Source of the DNA: a virus
IMG/VR virus record: IMGVR_UViG_3300033153_013547
Span: 62,001 to 126,000 of that record
Reading direction: 5' to 3' (one strand)
DNA: 64,000 nucleotides
The translations under genes and the position numbers were made by a program. Shown one piece after another: positions 48,011 to 56,744 of this stretch (its first letter is position 1; the number at the start of each line of letters is the position of its first letter). The notes beneath the pieces are model-generated. The model was not told the DNA's origin, made no database searches, and saw only the letters and a list, made by a program, of their open reading frames with translations.

Positions 48011-51000
48011 ATGCCATATGTATTCAATTATCCTTTCAATCCTTCGGCTTCTGAAAAAAATGATGCACCCGATGGCTTACCGTACACAGTCGAGAGAACG
48101 GAAACAATTCCAATTGTCCTTGATGGGGAACTCATCACAGCACCTCATCACAATTCTCTGAAAAAAAGCATAGTGGGAACATTCCTGGAAGCCACATCGA
48201 TTGATCCCCAGCTTTATAGGTATGGCTTAGAACAATTCATAGGCCCATTGTGGAGTAGATTACATGATACATGGAGCCAAGGATATGAATATCGTAGTGT
48301 GTCTGAAGATTCTGGGTTAGGTGCCTGGACAAACTGGGATTTTGATCCAACTATTCCTTATGATCTTGATGATCCTACTACTAGAATCAATGCAAATATG
48401 TATCAGCAAGAGAATAGAATCAAAACCACTATCTACGACATAGACAATACTGGTGTAGTTGAGGGTCACAATGAACTGACAGGGGTAGGCACCATCCTTG
48501 GTAGAATAAGATATGGGTCTGCTGACAGCTATGTTTACAACAATTCACTTAAATATTGTTATTTAGATGCAGATACTGCTAAAGACTGGCCAGCAGATAC
48601 TGATCATAATCTTCGTAGGCAGAGATTGCTTTCTGAATACTGGTGGATATATAACGATACTCAAACAATATATCCAGGAACCACACAACCCTGGGCATAC
48701 GTATATGATGCTACTTTAGAAACCCTGGGAGCTACTTACTCAAGTTACGGACAATTTACCATAAAGCTTGGAAATCCATCAGTTGGTGGAGTGTCTTATG
48801 TTGAATATTTTGATATAATCCCATGGTCACCATACAATGAAGGATCTAATTTCTATACTGATGTAGATCCTGTGCTCAATGTTTCTGTTGTTTACAAACC
48901 AGCCCTTTCTGTGTCCCAAGCAGATTCTATTCTTGCAGAAACAGCAGAAGCACCAGTATTTAGGATTGGCATTTCTGTATTCGATGTCAACCATGAGAAA
49001 TTGGGTGATTACTACTGCGATGTAGCAGCCGCAGTGGTACCAGTAGATACTGTTATTCCGTGGACAAAGGTTGCTGTTTCTTTTGTGCCTAAGTATAACA
49101 ATTCTACTTTACAGGGGTGCATAACAGTTGCAGATATTGTGGGAAACAAATGCTATACAGCAGAAGTAGAAGTTGGAGCATCTGTTACTGGAACACATTA
49201 TTCAGCATTTAGTGACGAAGAAAAGACGGGTTATATAGCATACATCAGGCCATTTATATGGAGAGAACACGCATCATACGATATAGACTTTGGTGATGCA
49301 GATATTTACGTTGCCAAAATTGATGTATATGAAGGATCTAAAAATTACTACAATATAGATCTTACACAATGTAGGGTTTGTGATACTGTTTATTTTGGCA
49401 AGGGTGATAATGCAGGAATTACAGCACCAACTGGTGATCCAGATAATGGTGCAACCACACAGATCCCCCTATACATAGATACTGGTGTTGATGCAGATAG
49501 TGATAATAATATTTTTCTGTCTACATCTCAAATCACACACATCAACTCAACAACAGCTGGTGCAGGCTCACCAGGTGACTCAACTACCTATAGCAATTTA
49601 GCAGAACTCATAGATCTATACATAACCAAAAATATTGATGCTTATTTAGCCAAAGTTGGAGACACAATAGTCTATACAACTGGTGGCTATAACACATCTG
49701 AACTGGCATTTGATGGAACCAGTGCAGATTGGCCTTTTACAACTCCTTCTGGTACATTTGATTTAACATATATTTTAAGCAATCTATCTATATTTAACAA
49801 TGATGATATAGGTGAGACTATATGGAATGGTAGCTTCAGCAATGCCACAGGTTGGTCTGGTGGTTTTTATGTAGGTCCAGTAATAAGTGCCTACAACTAC
49901 TTGAGCACTTCTGGCATTTCACTCAATATACAACAACCATATATTGAAGCATACACTGCTGGATATGAAATTACACCAACAGAGATTACCAACCATTCTG
50001 TTAATGGTATGCCCACAATTGATGTGGCAGCGACTGGTAGCACAGATACTACAGCAGCAGGCGGAATAACATTCAGAGATTATTTCAGGCGCCTGGTTGC
50101 AGGAGAAACCCCTGCGGCCCCAAGTGAAGTGGCAATGAGGGTCTTTGGCAGTTTGACCATAGCTAACATGCCAACCACAGCATCTTTTGGCACCCAGGTT
50201 ACAATCTCTGATGGACTTGTTGATGGCATAGATATAGCAAACCACAATCACAGAGGGGGAACGTCTGGTCTGCAAATCCCCATTGCTGGTCTAACTTCTC
50301 AGGTTACAGACAGAATGTTTGATAGCACAGATGACAAAACAGATGTCATCAGCTTGATTGAAAATGATGGTGAAGACAAGAACAATTTTCACAAGCATCA
50401 TGTAGATCAGTTGTTGGCGTGCCCGACGCTTGGAGATCTTGGTGAGGAAGCCTATTTTTCTACCAATCATTCTCACTGCACGGTAGTCAAGGTATATGTT
50501 GCTGATTGGGGACTTTCATCAGAAGATTTTGGTTATTGGCAAACAGTCACAACAGATCCAGCCATTATTACAGTAAAACCCAGGATGATAACGTTAGCCC
50601 CCATGTATTCGTCCGCAACCGCCGCCTGCAACCTATGCCATAGCTGGAAATGCATATGGGTAAGCGATCCAGCATCGAGTGAAACAAGTGACTCATATGA
50701 ATTCTATGGTCCCACAGAAGTGCGAGGCTATAATGCATCAGGTACCGGCGATTCCTATTACACCCTGATCAACGGACTGGTTGGTTTGGGTGATGCCAAC
50801 GCTACAGATCCTGCGCTACCACCACCACCAGCACCACAACCGCCAATGGCTACACCAATTAGGGTTGTCTCTAATGGTTCGTACTATGTAATATGGATTC
50901 GTAATCTGCGCTATTGGATCAAGGATAGCTGGTATGGTGATCATAATTGGGAAGACACACACAATGATCTTATTGATATACCAGATGGAACAGATTGGTG

Positions 51001-51022
51001 GAAACTGGTAATACATTACTAA
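48011..51022 (+). CDS. large virion protein, probably tail fibre or baseplate, 1003 aa
   Basis: AAGGAGAAATAACT precedes the ATG. Long, beta-rich, aromatic and glycine-rich chain with few lysines, typical of fibres; no enzymatic motif. A proline run (LPPPPAPQPPMATP) near residue 940 is a hinge before the C-terminal domain (WIRNLRYWIKDSWYGDHNW). A histidine-bearing segment (HNHRGGTSGLQIPIAGLTSQ) resembles tail-fibre connectors. Placed by size and context; no domain match. Confidence 0.62.
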   Translation: MPYVFNYPFNPSASEKNDAPDGLPYTVERTETIPIVLDGELITAPHHNSLKKSIVGTFLEATSIDPQLYRYGLEQFIGPLWSRLHDTWSQGYEYRSVSEDSGLGAWTNWDFDPTIPYDLDDPTTRINANMYQQENRIKTTIYDIDNTGVVEGHNELTGVGTILGRIRYGSADSYVYNNSLKYCYLDADTAKDWPADTDHNLRRQRLLSEYWWIYNDTQTIYPGTTQPWAYVYDATLETLGATYSSYGQFTIKLGNPSVGGVSYVEYFDIIPWSPYNEGSNFYTDVDPVLNVSVVYKPALSVSQADSILAETAEAPVFRIGISVFDVNHEKLGDYYCDVAAAVVPVDTVIPWTKVAVSFVPKYNNSTLQGCITVADIVGNKCYTAEVEVGASVTGTHYSAFSDEEKTGYIAYIRPFIWREHASYDIDFGDADIYVAKIDVYEGSKNYYNIDLTQCRVCDTVYFGKGDNAGITAPTGDPDNGATTQIPLYIDTGVDADSDNNIFLSTSQITHINSTTAGAGSPGDSTTYSNLAELIDLYITKNIDAYLAKVGDTIVYTTGGYNTSELAFDGTSADWPFTTPSGTFDLTYILSNLSIFNNDDIGETIWNGSFSNATGWSGGFYVGPVISAYNYLSTSGISLNIQQPYIEAYTAGYEITPTEITNHSVNGMPTIDVAATGSTDTTAAGGITFRDYFRRLVAGETPAAPSEVAMRVFGSLTIANMPTTASFGTQVTISDGLVDGIDIANHNHRGGTSGLQIPIAGLTSQVTDRMFDSTDDKTDVISLIENDGEDKNNFHKHHVDQLLACPTLGDLGEEAYFSTNHSHCTVVKVYVADWGLSSEDFGYWQTVTTDPAIITVKPRMITLAPMYSSATAACNLCHSWKCIWVSDPASSETSDSYEFYGPTEVRGYNASGTGDSYYTLINGLVGLGDANATDPALPPPPAPQPPMATPIRVVSNGSYYVIWIRNLRYWIKDSWYGDHNWEDTHNDLIDIPDGTDWWKLVIHY

Positions 51023-51023
51023 A

Positions 51024-51635
51024 ATGAAAAAAGAAAAAGCATTAGCAAAAACAGAAGGTTGGGCAATCAAGCCCTTTAAGGATGAAGACCTATCTATAGA
51101 AATGGTCCAAGACATTCTACAAACCTGGCTGGCAGATTTACCAATAACTTGTGCACAGAAAAAAGTAAAGTGTCCTAATTGTCCTCATCCTAATAGTAAT
51201 ACTGAATTATGTTCAAGAGAAGTAAACTATTGTGCTGTAATGTATAAAGGATACATAGCTCAACTTGGTGTAGAACCAACAAAACTAATTGATCAAAAAC
51301 TTGTAAAAGATCTTGTGAAAATAGATCTCAAACTATACAGGCTTGAAATGGCAGATGATGGAGACTATGAGCAAGATCAGATAGTAGGTGTAACAGAAAC
51401 AGGAGAACCTCTGTATACCAAGCAACTTGCTAATTCTGTTGAATATATGGAAAAATTGTATAATATGAAGCTGAAAATAATGAAACAATTGGGTATTACA
51501 ATGAAAGGTAGTAATGTCCATGACAATGTAAATACTGTTGGAGATTATAGTGTTGTTGCTGCCCAAGTCAAGGCCAATCCTCATATCAAAAGAGAATTGA
51601 GAGATAAAAAGGCCAGAGATCTTGGGCTGGATTAG
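51024..51635 (+). CDS. hypothetical protein, 203 aa, possible terminase-associated
   Basis: Starts 2 bases after the fibre gene. A four-cysteine segment (CAQKKVKCPNCPHPNSNTEL) near residue 45 could bind zinc. The rest is helical and charged (LVKDLVKIDLKLYRLEMADD). It lies a few genes before the terminase large subunit and has the size of small terminase or head-completion proteins, but no sequence evidence proves either. Confidence 0.6.
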   Translation: MKKEKALAKTEGWAIKPFKDEDLSIEMVQDILQTWLADLPITCAQKKVKCPNCPHPNSNTELCSREVNYCAVMYKGYIAQLGVEPTKLIDQKLVKDLVKIDLKLYRLEMADDGDYEQDQIVGVTETGEPLYTKQLANSVEYMEKLYNMKLKIMKQLGITMKGSNVHDNVNTVGDYSVVAAQVKANPHIKRELRDKKARDLGLD

Positions 51636-51722
51636 GTGATCTATATTTTTATAGATTATGGATTTTTAGTGATAGGAATAATAGCAGGCTTTATCATAGG
51701 CCTGTGTGTGAGGATGAGATAA
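51636..51722 (+). CDS. possible 28-aa membrane micro-protein
   Basis: GTG start directly after the previous stop; sequence MIYIFIDYGFLVIGIIAGFI then IGLCVRMR. A single membrane helix with a basic end. It fills the gap before the 51726 gene exactly. It may be a genuine membrane peptide. Confidence 0.35.
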   Translation: MIYIFIDYGFLVIGIIAGFIIGLCVRMR

Positions 51723-51725
51723 AAA

Positions 51726-52466
51726 ATGGCAAGAGCATTGGTAAAAGGACTTGTGAAAGGACTAGAAACAGCAAGGAAAAGCCTTGGACGAGGAACTGGT
51801 CGGGGGGGGACACTTATAGATGAAGTAACCGGCAAAATCTATACTGGTCCGCGGAAAATACCTGGCGTTATAGACAAGGGAACTGGCGAAATTTTTCCGC
51901 CACTACCGCCAACAACAAGACTAATCTCACCATCAATTGCGCCAAAAGGTCCGCGTTACTTCCCGGCAGATGACCCAATCCCCATGGGCCAACAAGGGAG
52001 ACTTTTCGCAGGAATTCCCAGAACATACAAACAAGTTGCAAACGCACAACCAGCCCTCAAAACAAACATCCATCCTGGTCAAATGCACCTAAGAGAGGCT
52101 TTTTCTCCCTTATACCAAATAAGTGAAAAGGGCTACCAAAATATATTGAGACATGCTGGCTGGACAGGATTATATGCCTTTGGAGGCTATCATGCTGGTG
52201 CAGGAGCAGCAGGATTATTTGGTGCTGATGAAGATACTCAAAGATTCTGGGGCAGAATAGGTGCTGGTGCAGGAGCATATGCACATATAACAAGAAATAT
52301 TCTTGGTAGAGATATTTTGTTCAGGCAATTCAAAAAAGGATCAAAGGTTCCTACCAAATATACTTTCAAAACATCAACAGATGGGACTTTTAATATGTTC
52401 CTCAATCCAGAATTTGCTGGTAAAACATTACAAGAAAAGATGATGCCAGGAAGATCTGCCTGGTAA
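51726..52466 (+). CDS. probable virion protein, 246 aa
   Basis: Basic N-terminus with glycine-rich repeat (KSLGRGTGRGGTLIDEVTGK), proline-rich middle, and a glycine/alanine-rich hydrophobic segment (GGYHAGAGAAGLFGADED, GAGAGAYAHI). Similar composition is found in the next two products, so the three may be related membrane-interacting or internal virion proteins. No family recognised. Confidence 0.6.
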   Translation: MARALVKGLVKGLETARKSLGRGTGRGGTLIDEVTGKIYTGPRKIPGVIDKGTGEIFPPLPPTTRLISPSIAPKGPRYFPADDPIPMGQQGRLFAGIPRTYKQVANAQPALKTNIHPGQMHLREAFSPLYQISEKGYQNILRHAGWTGLYAFGGYHAGAGAAGLFGADEDTQRFWGRIGAGAGAYAHITRNILGRDILFRQFKKGSKVPTKYTFKTSTDGTFNMFLNPEFAGKTLQEKMMPGRSAW

Positions 52467-52510
52467 AACATTATCAAGAAAGATGATGCAAGGAAGATCT
52501 CCCTTTATGT
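52422..52510 (+). repeat. imperfect 44-bp tandem duplication at a gene end
   Basis: The last 45 bases of the 51726 gene (from GGTAAAACATTACAAGAAAA) reappear right after the stop as GGTAAAACATTATCAAGAAA with a few changes. The second copy is non-coding. It looks like a recent slippage duplication that set the present stop codon. Confidence 0.6.
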
Positions 52511-52538
52511 TGGGATAGTGTAATTATTGGTGATATAA

Positions 52539-52892
52539 ATGGGTATAATCAAAAAAGCACTTCAAAGTTCACAAAAATTTGTTAGTGGCCTTGGTGCATA
52601 TGGCACAAGCCCTGCCTTTGAAGCAGCCAGAAGGGGAGGAGGACTACGTGCCTCTCTCATAACTGGTTGGGCAGCATATGAAGGATATGGCTTATACCAA
52701 GGAATGGTAGCACCAGCAGTTGGAGAACAATATAGAATTGCTACTGCTTCACGTAGACCACCTGACTATTCATCTGTTATCAACGAACAGGTTTTTGGAT
52801 ATGCAAGAACTGGTGGATCACAAGCACCAAGGCTAGGAACAACAGGTGGACAAGTCTTGAGTGCTCATTATGGAAGGAAGGCTAACTACTAA
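52539..52892 (+). CDS. probable virion protein, 117 aa
   Basis: Basic and glycine-rich (QKFVSGLGAYGTSPAFEAAR, GGGLRASLITGWAAYEGYGL). A tyrosine- and glycine-rich C-terminus ends SAHYGRKANY. Its stop overlaps the next ATG by one base. Similar in style to the 51726 and 52892 products. No family recognised. Confidence 0.6.
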   Translation: MGIIKKALQSSQKFVSGLGAYGTSPAFEAARRGGGLRASLITGWAAYEGYGLYQGMVAPAVGEQYRIATASRRPPDYSSVINEQVFGYARTGGSQAPRLGTTGGQVLSAHYGRKANY

Positions 52893-53311
52893 TGGCAGGA
52901 TTACCCAAAATATCCCCACTTGGCAGCACCCTTGTTTCAGCAGGAGCATTCACGGCCATAGATTTTGCGATGGGAAATAGACCATCTTTCAAAGAATGGC
53001 TTGGTCACACTGGTATTCCGTTTGCTATTTTGCCGTTGGTTGCCCCAGAATTGGTTTGGCCATATATTATTTTAGATACAGCGATTTCCTTGGCACCTTT
53101 ATCTAAAGAATTAGCCAGTGGTATAACCAGGGGATATGAGGATGCCAGAACAACTACCTTTACAGGAGGTCCGATGCGAACGGTTGACACAAGGCAAGCA
53201 GCAACAATGAGACAGCGAGCCTTGTCTGACATATCTGCCAGTGGAATGACTTTAAGAAATGCCCTTACAGGACAAGGCAGAATTTTCCACTATAGATATG
53301 GTCGTTACTAA
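52892..53311 (+). CDS. probable virion protein, 139 aa
   Basis: Hydrophobic, glycine- and alanine-rich segments (STLVSAGAFTAIDFAMGN, IPFAILPLVAPELVWPYIIL) suggest one or two membrane helices, followed by an arginine-rich C-terminus. It ends RYGRY, like the tyrosine-rich end of the preceding protein. Last small gene before the terminase. Confidence 0.6.
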   Translation: MAGLPKISPLGSTLVSAGAFTAIDFAMGNRPSFKEWLGHTGIPFAILPLVAPELVWPYIILDTAISLAPLSKELASGITRGYEDARTTTFTGGPMRTVDTRQAATMRQRALSDISASGMTLRNALTGQGRIFHYRYGRY

Positions 53312-53322
53312 TCGGCACATCA

Positions 53323-56220
53323 ATGTTACCCGAAGACAACAATACTCCCAATGACTTCATCGATTTTCTTTTTGCAGAAGAAGACAACACCACAGCAGAA
53401 CTGGTTGATCTTTATTCAATATTAGATGATATCCCCAAATGGGTGGAGCATGAGTTTGACATTGAGCTTCGTCCCTTTCAAACAAACATATTGTCTTGCG
53501 ACAACAAAAAAATAGTGATGAGAATCGCTCGTCGTCAAGGTAAATGTTTACACGAAGATACAGCAGTAATGTTGGCCAATGGTGAGACTCGCCCAATCAA
53601 AGACATAAACAAAGGTGACTGGGTTATTTCAACATACGATCAGTCTGTTTGTCCCAGACAAGTAAAAGAAAAACATGACAATGGCATTCAATTCTGTCAT
53701 ATAGTCAAAACAAAAACTGGTAGAGAAATAATCTGCACAGCAGACCACAGGCTGCTCAAACAATTTAGTAACAACCCAAGATGGACTAAGCTAAAAAACA
53801 TTAGTGTTGGCAACAAAATAGCCATTTTGGGATCTGCTCCTTGTTTTGGCAATGAAAAATTATTAGAAGATCACGTCACAGGAAGCATTCCAAAAAATTA
53901 TAACAAGCTAAACAAGATCAATTCTGAAGCTGCTTTATCAGACTATGTCTATCATCACCATCACAAAATCATTATTCAATCAATAGGTTATAAAATAGCT
54001 TGTGACTCAGAATATGAAAAGAATGCCCTAGAATTATTATTACTACGAGCAGGAATATTTCCAATAATCCAACAAAAAGACAAAAGTGATACCATCTATT
54101 TATCTATCAAAGATTATAGTAGTGTCAAAAAATCTATCAAGTTGTTTGGACTACCAATAACATTGCCTGCTCATAATTACATTGATCGAACTAACGACGT
54201 GATCTGGGATGAAATTATTAGCATCAAAGAGTTTGGAAATGTCCAGACATATGATTTAGAAATTGACACATACAAGCACAAAGATAAGAACTTCATAGGT
54301 AATGGTGTAATAGTGCATAACAGTTTTGTTATGTTGCTGAAAGTATTACATTTTTGCATGACACATGCTAATGCTGCTGTTTTCTGGATAGCACAGGCTG
54401 AATCTATCATTCAGGAAATTTTTGAAATCAAACTCAATGATGTGCTCTCCCGCAGTCTACGTCCTCATATTGAGGCTAGCATACAAAGAAGGACCAAAAA
54501 ACCTTGCACCATTACATTTGGCAATGGTACTATAATTCGTACAGCCATAGCTGGTAAGGGATCAACGGGCGAGGCTGTTCGTGGACTTGGACAACGATTA
54601 TCTGGCACGGGCCGAGTGTGCAAAGCCAGGGTATTAAAAGTTAGTGGATATAATGTTGTAATCAAAGTTATAGAAAAAGCAGAAGATGATATTACATATA
54701 AGGAAAGAGACATTTTCTTTGATCACTATATCAAAGATCAAGAAAATAAGAAAATCAGGATTGACAGTAGCACAGCAAGAGGATCAGATGGTTCTATAGG
54801 ACTCAAACTTGCTGGTAAGCCCAAACTCTTGTTAGATGACGAAATATGGATAAGGGTTGAAACAGTCCAAGGAGACGTTCTTATTGTCTTAGACGAGATG
54901 GAAATTCTTAGTGAACGATCCCTGGTGGCTTTGATTCCCATTATACAAGAAAGCAAAACAGTTGAGGTCTGGGGGGCGTCGACGCCCGCTGCAGGACCAT
55001 CTACATTTAAAAGATGGTGTAAATCACCTGTAATCAACAAGAAAACAGGCCTAAATGCTTTGGGATTCGTTCATTTTCACTATCCACAATGGGAAATTGA
55101 TCCACTTTGGATTGTGCGTGACGAAAATACTGGCGAAGCACTTTTGGATGAAAACGGAGAAATACTAACACGAGAACAAGAGCTCAGAAGCCACCTAAGT
55201 CCTATTGATTATACCAGAGAGGTCGGCGCTGATTGGGGGGACGACGAAGAAGGAGCATATTCCAAACACAAAATAGACGAGTGCTTCCGCGGACCATCTT
55301 CCAATTATCTATATTCTAACATAATAGATCCAGATAGCCCCATGAGAACAATGGGAGTTGACTGGAACAAATTTGGTGCTGGTCCCGAAATGGTAATTAT
55401 TCAAATGCATCCAGAAACTAAAATATTATACATAGTTGCAAGGTATCAAATGCCAGCAGCCACAAGCGAAAATGACCTCGTGTATACAAGCGCCGTGCAA
55501 ATGGTAGATCAATTGGCACAAATATACAGACCTCATCACATATATGTTGACAGAGGTGCTGGTGAACAGCAAGTAGAAACACTACTACAAATGGCTGAAA
55601 AGCCAGGCAAAGGATATTTGAGGGTTATGCAAGGCAAAAACTTTGGGTCAACAATAGAAGTGCTCAACTATTGGGAAAAAACCTGGGACAAAGCACGCCT
55701 AAAATCCGTTATGATAGACAATTTGAGCAAAATACTTGATCACAATCTAATAATTGGTAGAGATGATAAAGCCAACCTAATAGACGTAGTCAACGTCGAA
55801 GAAGGACATTATATCAAGCCACCCAATCTTAGGCACATGACCCAATCATTTGTAGTTTCATTACCAGAAGAACTGGAAGCTGTGAGAGTCAAGGGTAAAG
55901 ACACCAAAGGCTATTCTTTTGAAAGCCAAATAGAAGATCATGGGCATGATGCATTGTTGCTTGCTGTGCAAGCTGTTTTTGAAAATCACGACGATTATAA
56001 AAACAGCAAACCAGTGGGTAGGATAAGTCTCAACACAATGCCAGTTGCAGAAATAGCATATAAAGAATATTCTAAATCTTTATGCAGAGCAATTGATGAA
56101 ATAGGAGAGGGGAAGACCCAAATCTCAATTATTCCTGTTAAATCTATCAAGCCACGAAGAGGCAGAGGAAGAACGGCGTTTGGATCAAAAAATCGACCAA
56201 GCAGGGTATACTGGAGATAA
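53323..56220 (+). CDS. terminase large subunit with intein
   Basis: 965-residue precursor; 706 after intein removal. Walker A is MRIARRQGK|S, split by the intein after K74. Walker B is DVLIVLDEME (D524, E525). The RNase H-like nuclease has MGVDWNKFG (D680), IYVDRGAGEQ (D743) and HGHDALLLA (D876). It packages DNA into the prohead as a pump and nuclease. An extra segment of about 90 residues (427-516), not seen in usual terminases, lies between the coupling region (GLGQRL) and Walker B. Followed directly by virion genes and the portal. Confidence 0.93.
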   Translation: MLPEDNNTPNDFIDFLFAEEDNTTAELVDLYSILDDIPKWVEHEFDIELRPFQTNILSCDNKKIVMRIARRQGKCLHEDTAVMLANGETRPIKDINKGDWVISTYDQSVCPRQVKEKHDNGIQFCHIVKTKTGREIICTADHRLLKQFSNNPRWTKLKNISVGNKIAILGSAPCFGNEKLLEDHVTGSIPKNYNKLNKINSEAALSDYVYHHHHKIIIQSIGYKIACDSEYEKNALELLLLRAGIFPIIQQKDKSDTIYLSIKDYSSVKKSIKLFGLPITLPAHNYIDRTNDVIWDEIISIKEFGNVQTYDLEIDTYKHKDKNFIGNGVIVHNSFVMLLKVLHFCMTHANAAVFWIAQAESIIQEIFEIKLNDVLSRSLRPHIEASIQRRTKKPCTITFGNGTIIRTAIAGKGSTGEAVRGLGQRLSGTGRVCKARVLKVSGYNVVIKVIEKAEDDITYKERDIFFDHYIKDQENKKIRIDSSTARGSDGSIGLKLAGKPKLLLDDEIWIRVETVQGDVLIVLDEMEILSERSLVALIPIIQESKTVEVWGASTPAAGPSTFKRWCKSPVINKKTGLNALGFVHFHYPQWEIDPLWIVRDENTGEALLDENGEILTREQELRSHLSPIDYTREVGADWGDDEEGAYSKHKIDECFRGPSSNYLYSNIIDPDSPMRTMGVDWNKFGAGPEMVIIQMHPETKILYIVARYQMPAATSENDLVYTSAVQMVDQLAQIYRPHHIYVDRGAGEQQVETLLQMAEKPGKGYLRVMQGKNFGSTIEVLNYWEKTWDKARLKSVMIDNLSKILDHNLIIGRDDKANLIDVVNVEEGHYIKPPNLRHMTQSFVVSLPEELEAVRVKGKDTKGYSFESQIEDHGHDALLLAVQAVFENHDDYKNSKPVGRISLNTMPVAEIAYKEYSKSLCRAIDEIGEGKTQISIIPVKSIKPRRGRGRTAFGSKNRPSRVYWR
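53545..54321 (+). mobile_element. intein in the terminase Walker A motif
   Basis: Residues 75-333 (259 aa). It begins C75-LHEDTAVMLANGETRP and ends NFIGNGVIVHN before S334. CTADHRLL is block B. No intact LAGLIDADG is seen; an IIQSIGYKIACDSEYEKNAL stretch with LLLLRAGIFP looks like an eroded endonuclease half. Splicing is needed to rebuild the ATP-binding loop. Confidence 0.9.
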
Positions 56221-56221
56221 A

Positions 56222-56743
56222 ATGGCAGAAGAACTAAACTTTGATGAGTTGTTGTCAAATATTGGTGTGCAACCAGACACACCAGATGAATTACAACCAA
56301 CAGCACCTTTGCCCAGGGAGCCTGACGATCAGTTGGCAAAAGAAGCCGTTGGTGACTCTAATCTGTATCTTCTACCACAACATCAACAGGCATTGGCTTT
56401 TGTTGGTTTGTATAATGCTGCTATTAGAATCATAGATGCTCAAAAAGTAATCTCTGGTAAATATGGAAACAAAACAATAAATTTAGCAGATCTTCCTGGG
56501 GGAGAATATCTGAAAGATCTCGTTGGCAAAGATAACTTGACATTTGCAGATATAGCCAATATAGTATCTACATCAAACTCCGTGAAATTCATAAAAAATA
56601 CCAGGGATATCGATGATGCAGTAGATATGATTGCTGATAATCCTCTTATGCCTGGTGCAACCATATGTGAAGACGAACTAAAATTAGAAAAGCAGAGATT
56701 ACATAATCTAAAGATATCTTTAGAAAATCTGTCTAAGAAATAA
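56222..56743 (+). CDS. hypothetical protein, 173 aa
   Basis: Starts one base after the terminase stop (GGAG, four-base spacer). Helical, acidic N-terminus (AEELNFDELLSNIGVQPDTP), then LYLLPQHQQALAFVGLYNAA, then a helical C-terminus (CEDELKLEKQRLHNLKISLE). No family recognised. Position between terminase and portal fits head assembly. Confidence 0.7.
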   Translation: MAEELNFDELLSNIGVQPDTPDELQPTAPLPREPDDQLAKEAVGDSNLYLLPQHQQALAFVGLYNAAIRIIDAQKVISGKYGNKTINLADLPGGEYLKDLVGKDNLTFADIANIVSTSNSVKFIKNTRDIDDAVDMIADNPLMPGATICEDELKLEKQRLHNLKISLENLSKK

Positions 56744-56744
56744 A

